The position numbers were made by a program, and so were the translations under genes. The notes under the pieces are model-generated. The model saw only the letters and a program-made list of their open reading frames with translations, was not told the origin of the DNA and made no database searches. Of a stretch of DNA of 7,146 nt, positions 4,190 through 7,146 are shown piece after piece (position 1 is the stretch's first letter; the number at the start of each line of letters is the position of its first letter). Source of the DNA: Deltaproteobacteria bacterium (GTDB taxonomy: Bacteria; Myxococcota_A; UBA9160; SMWR01); assembly GCA_029261905.1 (NCBI GenBank), contig JAJDAM010000571.1:1-7146 (forward strand). Reading direction: 5' to 3'.

Positions 4190-7146
4190 GTGTTGTCGGA
4201 CACAACCATCAACCGAAACCATGACAGGCGCAAGGCGTCGCGACCCGCGCGAGTCGGGATCGCGATGGCTGCGATGCTCGCAATCGCGATGCAGCTGGGA
4301 CCTCGTTCTGCGTCAGCCGACACTGCAGAGTTGGTGGCCCTTACCAAGCGCGCCGCATCGCTGTGCAAGAGCGGCGAGGACGCTCAACCGGTCCTGGCGG
4401 AACTGCGGACCGGCGTGAGTCAGGAATACGGCTCCGGTCACGATGCGACCGAGCTGATTCGCCTGTACGCCGGTGGAACACCTCCGAAAGACGGCAAGTC
4501 GAGCGACAAGTCCATCGACCCCCAGCTCTCGCGCGCGTTCAAGAAATTGCGCGCATGTCAAAAGGCACCTCCCGAGAAAGAACTCGGAAGCAACCTCGAT
4601 CCCATCACCTACAAACAACATCTCGAAGTCGGCTTCAAGCTCTACGAGCGGGCGCTGTACCGCGAGGCGTCCGAAGCCGCTCAGCTTGCCAAGGAAAGCA
4701 TCGAACCCAATGCCCCACCCGCCGAGCAAATCAAGATTCACGATCTGCTCGCCAAGGTCCTGCTCCAGCTCGGCAAGAGCGACCTCGCGATCCACGAAGC
4801 CATGGCCGCCGAGAAACTCGCCGCGAAGATCGGGGCGACGCAGTACCGGATCGACTACGCGCGCCTCTACGCTCAGGCGGGCGACCTCGAGCGGGCCCAG
4901 GGCCAACTCAACCGTCTGAAGGACATCAAGCTCGAACCCGTCGAGCAGGCAGAACTCGACGAGGTGAGAGGCTATACGTCGCTGCTGCTCGGGTCGCCGC
5001 GCGAAGCCATGGAACACCTCGACCGGGCCCTCGCCGGTCACCGCCAGATCTACGGAACCATGCACCCGTCGACCGCGGCCGTGCTGCAACTGCAAGCCGA
5101 TGCATTTCGACTGGCGGGCGACTTCCCCGCCGCGACGGCCGCCTACCGCGAGACGTTGAAGCTGCGCAGCGAAACCTTGGGTCCCGCCCACGCCGAAACC
5201 GCCCGCACGCAGAATTCGATCGGTGTTCTGTTGGGCGACATCGGCGATTGGAACAACGCCAACGGCGCGTTCATGGCGGCGCTCGACAGCCTCACCGAGA
5301 CCCAGGGTGAGCTGAGTGTCGACACGATTCGGGTTCGCACGAATCTCGCGCTGGCAAAATGGGGTGCGCAGAAGAACCGACAGGCTGCCGACGAGTACGC
5401 GGCCGCCGTCGCAGATCTGCAAAAGGCGCTGGGAGACGACCACCCGATCGTCGCTGCGGTGGTGCGAAATCTGGCGGTGATGGAGTTCGAACTCGGCAAC
5501 GCTGACCGGGCAGAAGAACTCCTGAACGACGTGCTCACGGCCCAGATCCGGGTTCTCGGTGCCAGCCACCCCGACCTGGCTCCGACCCGCCTGGCGCGCG
5601 GTCGACTTCTCGCCCAGCAGGGCCAGTTGGCCAAGGCCGCAGCCGAAATCGATAGCGCGATCGAGGTGCTGCTGGCGGCGCTGGGGCCGGAGCACCCGTT
5701 GGTCGCGCGCGCCCGTACGACGCGCGCGATTACGGCGCTTGCGATGGGCGACCAGAAGACGGCGTTGTCGTCTGCCGTCGCGGCAGCGCGTTCGATCGTC
5801 ACCTTTACGCAACGGACCTTCGGTGCGATCTCCGACCGCCAACGGGCGCTGCTGTCCCAGGACAGCCAAAAGGTCATCGGCGCGCTGCTGAGTGTGCACG
5901 ACGTCGACGCGAAAGACCTGTTCATCGCGCTGCTACCGCACCGCGATTCGGTCTTGCGAAGCATCGCCGCGCGGCGTGCCGCCGAACGGGGCGATGTGAA
6001 ATTCGCGACCGAGCTTGCGGAATTGAGAAAACGCTATGTGGCCGCCGTGCTCGGCCGCGGCCCTGACACAGCAGAGCGTGTTCAATCGCTCGCGCAGGCA
6101 ATCGAAGGCCTCGAGGTTCTCCAGAGCCAGGGCAACGAGAATGCGAACCTCGACCCGCGCGAAGTGCTCGATCGCGCCTGCGAGCGGCTCCCGTCGGACG
6201 CGGCACTGATCAAGATCATCGCCTACGACCGCACCGTACCGGGAAACGCCACGGAAACCGTCCCGGCCTACACGGCGCTGGTGGTGCGCGGCGACGGTTG
6301 CCAGGTCACTCGAGTCGAACTCGGCGAAGGCTCGAAGGTCATGGGGGCGGCCGAGGAGTTCGCCGGCGCGATGCGCGACCAGCTGATCGATCAACCGATC
6401 GCCCGACTCGAACTCGGCGAAGCGGTGCTGGCCCCACTGGCGCCTTTGCTGGTGGGCGTCGACCGCTGGCATGTGGTCCCCGACGGTTCGTTGTGGGGCA
6501 TCCCGCTCGAAGTCCTGCCGGACCCGCAAGACACGAACCATTATCTGCTCGAGCGGGTGACTGTCGGATACCTGACCTCGACCTACGAGTTGGCGGAAGC
6601 CACGATTGGATCGAAGCCGATGGCTATTTCGGCCGAATTGGAGCGATCTCTGCTGATCGGCGCACCGGATTTCGGAGGCCGCGAAAGTGGCGGCCCGGTG
6701 GTGCTGACCGATGCCGGCCCGTGCCAGTTGCAACCGTTCGAGATGCTTCCTGCAACCGAGCGCGAGCTGCAAGACATCGCCGAGTTGCTACCGGCTTCGC
6801 GGCTCGTCACCGGCGCCGAAGTCACGAAGAAGCGACTCGAAGTGGAACTGAAGAACAAACCGTGGCTGATCCATTTCGCAACGCACGCCTATTTCGCCGG
6901 TACGGGGGGATGCGGTGCCCAGGCCGACGACGAGGAGGGGCTGCGTGAAAGGGCCATCTCACCGAACCCTCTGCTGCTGAGCGGGATCGTGCTCGCGGGC
7001 GCCAACCGACCGGACCGTGTAGACGCCGAGTCCGACAGCGGCATCTTGACCGCGTACGAGGTCGCTGGCCTCGACATGCGCGGTGCGGGGCTCGTCGTTC
7101 TTTCGGCTTGCGATACCGGTACCGGCCTCGCGTTGCGCGGGCAGGA
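4190..7146 (+). CDS. Exported TPR-CHAT caspase-like peptidase, 3' end beyond the window
   Basis: The frame stays open for 985 codons and runs off the right edge. The start is GTG 4190 or TTG 4193. Residues 1-43 look like a Sec signal peptide: basic N-region with RRK at 13-15, hydrophobic AMAAMLAIAMQLG at 25-37, cleavage after SASA at 40-43. Residues 44-136 match no family I know and hold two Cys (59, 123). TPRs span about 137-535. From 287 to 505 they are kinesin-light-chain-like, with a [L/Y/Q]-G mark at 289, 331, 373, 415, 457 and 499, several in LGxxHP form. A helical linker (536-666) precedes the CHAT domain (from about 667): VVPDGSLWGIPLE, then HFATHA with H899 and LSACDTGTG with C974, the His/Cys dyad of this clan CD peptidase fold. 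Both are present, so it is predicted active. Substrate unknown. It probably forms an operon with the OmpA-like gene. Confidence 0.93.
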   Translation, partial: MLSDTTINRNHDRRKASRPARVGIAMAAMLAIAMQLGPRSASADTAELVALTKRAASLCKSGEDAQPVLAELRTGVSQEYGSGHDATELIRLYAGGTPPKDGKSSDKSIDPQLSRAFKKLRACQKAPPEKELGSNLDPITYKQHLEVGFKLYERALYREASEAAQLAKESIEPNAPPAEQIKIHDLLAKVLLQLGKSDLAIHEAMAAEKLAAKIGATQYRIDYARLYAQAGDLERAQGQLNRLKDIKLEPVEQAELDEVRGYTSLLLGSPREAMEHLDRALAGHRQIYGTMHPSTAAVLQLQADAFRLAGDFPAATAAYRETLKLRSETLGPAHAETARTQNSIGVLLGDIGDWNNANGAFMAALDSLTETQGELSVDTIRVRTNLALAKWGAQKNRQAADEYAAAVADLQKALGDDHPIVAAVVRNLAVMEFELGNADRAEELLNDVLTAQIRVLGASHPDLAPTRLARGRLLAQQGQLAKAAAEIDSAIEVLLAALGPEHPLVARARTTRAITALAMGDQKTALSSAVAAARSIVTFTQRTFGAISDRQRALLSQDSQKVIGALLSVHDVDAKDLFIALLPHRDSVLRSIAARRAAERGDVKFATELAELRKRYVAAVLGRGPDTAERVQSLAQAIEGLEVLQSQGNENANLDPREVLDRACERLPSDAALIKIIAYDRTVPGNATETVPAYTALVVRGDGCQVTRVELGEGSKVMGAAEEFAGAMRDQLIDQPIARLELGEAVLAPLAPLLVGVDRWHVVPDGSLWGIPLEVLPDPQDTNHYLLERVTVGYLTSTYELAEATIGSKPMAISAELERSLLIGAPDFGGRESGGPVVLTDAGPCQLQPFEMLPATERELQDIAELLPASRLVTGAEVTKKRLEVELKNKPWLIHFATHAYFAGTGGCGAQADDEEGLRERAISPNPLLLSGIVLAGANRPDRVDAESDSGILTAYEVAGLDMRGAGLVVLSACDTGTGLALRGQ

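Noticed and set aside
4265..4267. ATG as start of the TPR-CHAT gene
   Set aside because: It would remove the basic N-region (RRK) of the signal peptide and has no good Shine-Dalgarno before it. It remains a possible annotation choice.
4313..5899. A 528-codon open frame on the minus strand
   Set aside because: It lies antisense to the TPR region of the CHAT gene, whose frame has clear TPR and CHAT motifs. The minus product is Arg- and Gln-rich with no recognisable domain, a usual artefact in GC-rich DNA.
5933..6772. A 279-codon open frame on the minus strand
   Set aside because: Antisense to the linker and CHAT domain; Arg/His/Gln-rich and featureless.
4190..7146. The TPR-CHAT subunit of a type III-E CRISPR (Craspase-type) system
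   Set aside because: No CRISPR repeats or cas genes are visible, and the signal peptide argues against a cytosolic effector complex.

Overview
The window is GC-rich, densely coding DNA with no tRNA, rRNA, insertion sequence or CRISPR array. The gene content suggests a Gram-negative bacterium: an OmpA-type peptidoglycan-binding protein, a CcmD-like small membrane protein, a SirB1-family protein, and a Sec-exported TPR-CHAT protein. A deltaproteobacterial or myxobacterial-type lineage would fit, but that is an impression from gene content and base composition, not a demonstrated assignment. Non-ATG starts look common: TTG for the SirB1 gene and for aacS, GTG or TTG for the CHAT gene.

Left part, minus strand (1-1196): a CcmD-like small membrane protein (1014-1196) is followed in the same direction by a SirB1/transglutaminase-like protein with C-terminal TPRs (114-950). 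Beyond it, 1-113 holds three 12-bp inverted repeats and possibly the first codons of a membrane protein leaving the window. A GC-rich intergenic stretch (1197-1440) separates this pair from the rightward genes and must hold the divergent promoters; I could not recognise them.

Middle, plus strand (1441-3493): a full-length acetoacetyl-CoA synthetase gene (aacS) starts at TTG behind a good Shine-Dalgarno. It is followed by a hairpin with a short T run, probably a weak intrinsic terminator. That hairpin lies inside an array with 14-bp period: four near-perfect copies at 3493-3548 and two decayed in-phase copies upstream. The array ends two bases before the Shine-Dalgarno of the next gene.

Right part, plus strand (3563-7146): a secreted OmpA-like protein (193 aa) is followed after 45 bp by a large gene that runs off the right edge. 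That gene encodes a Sec signal peptide, a TPR region with six repeat marks spaced exactly 42 residues apart, and a CHAT caspase-like peptidase domain with both catalytic residues (His and Cys) present. The pair looks like an operon. An exported, apparently active CHAT peptidase beside a peptidoglycan-binding protein is the most interesting content of the window. Its substrate is not visible here and may be encoded just beyond the right edge.
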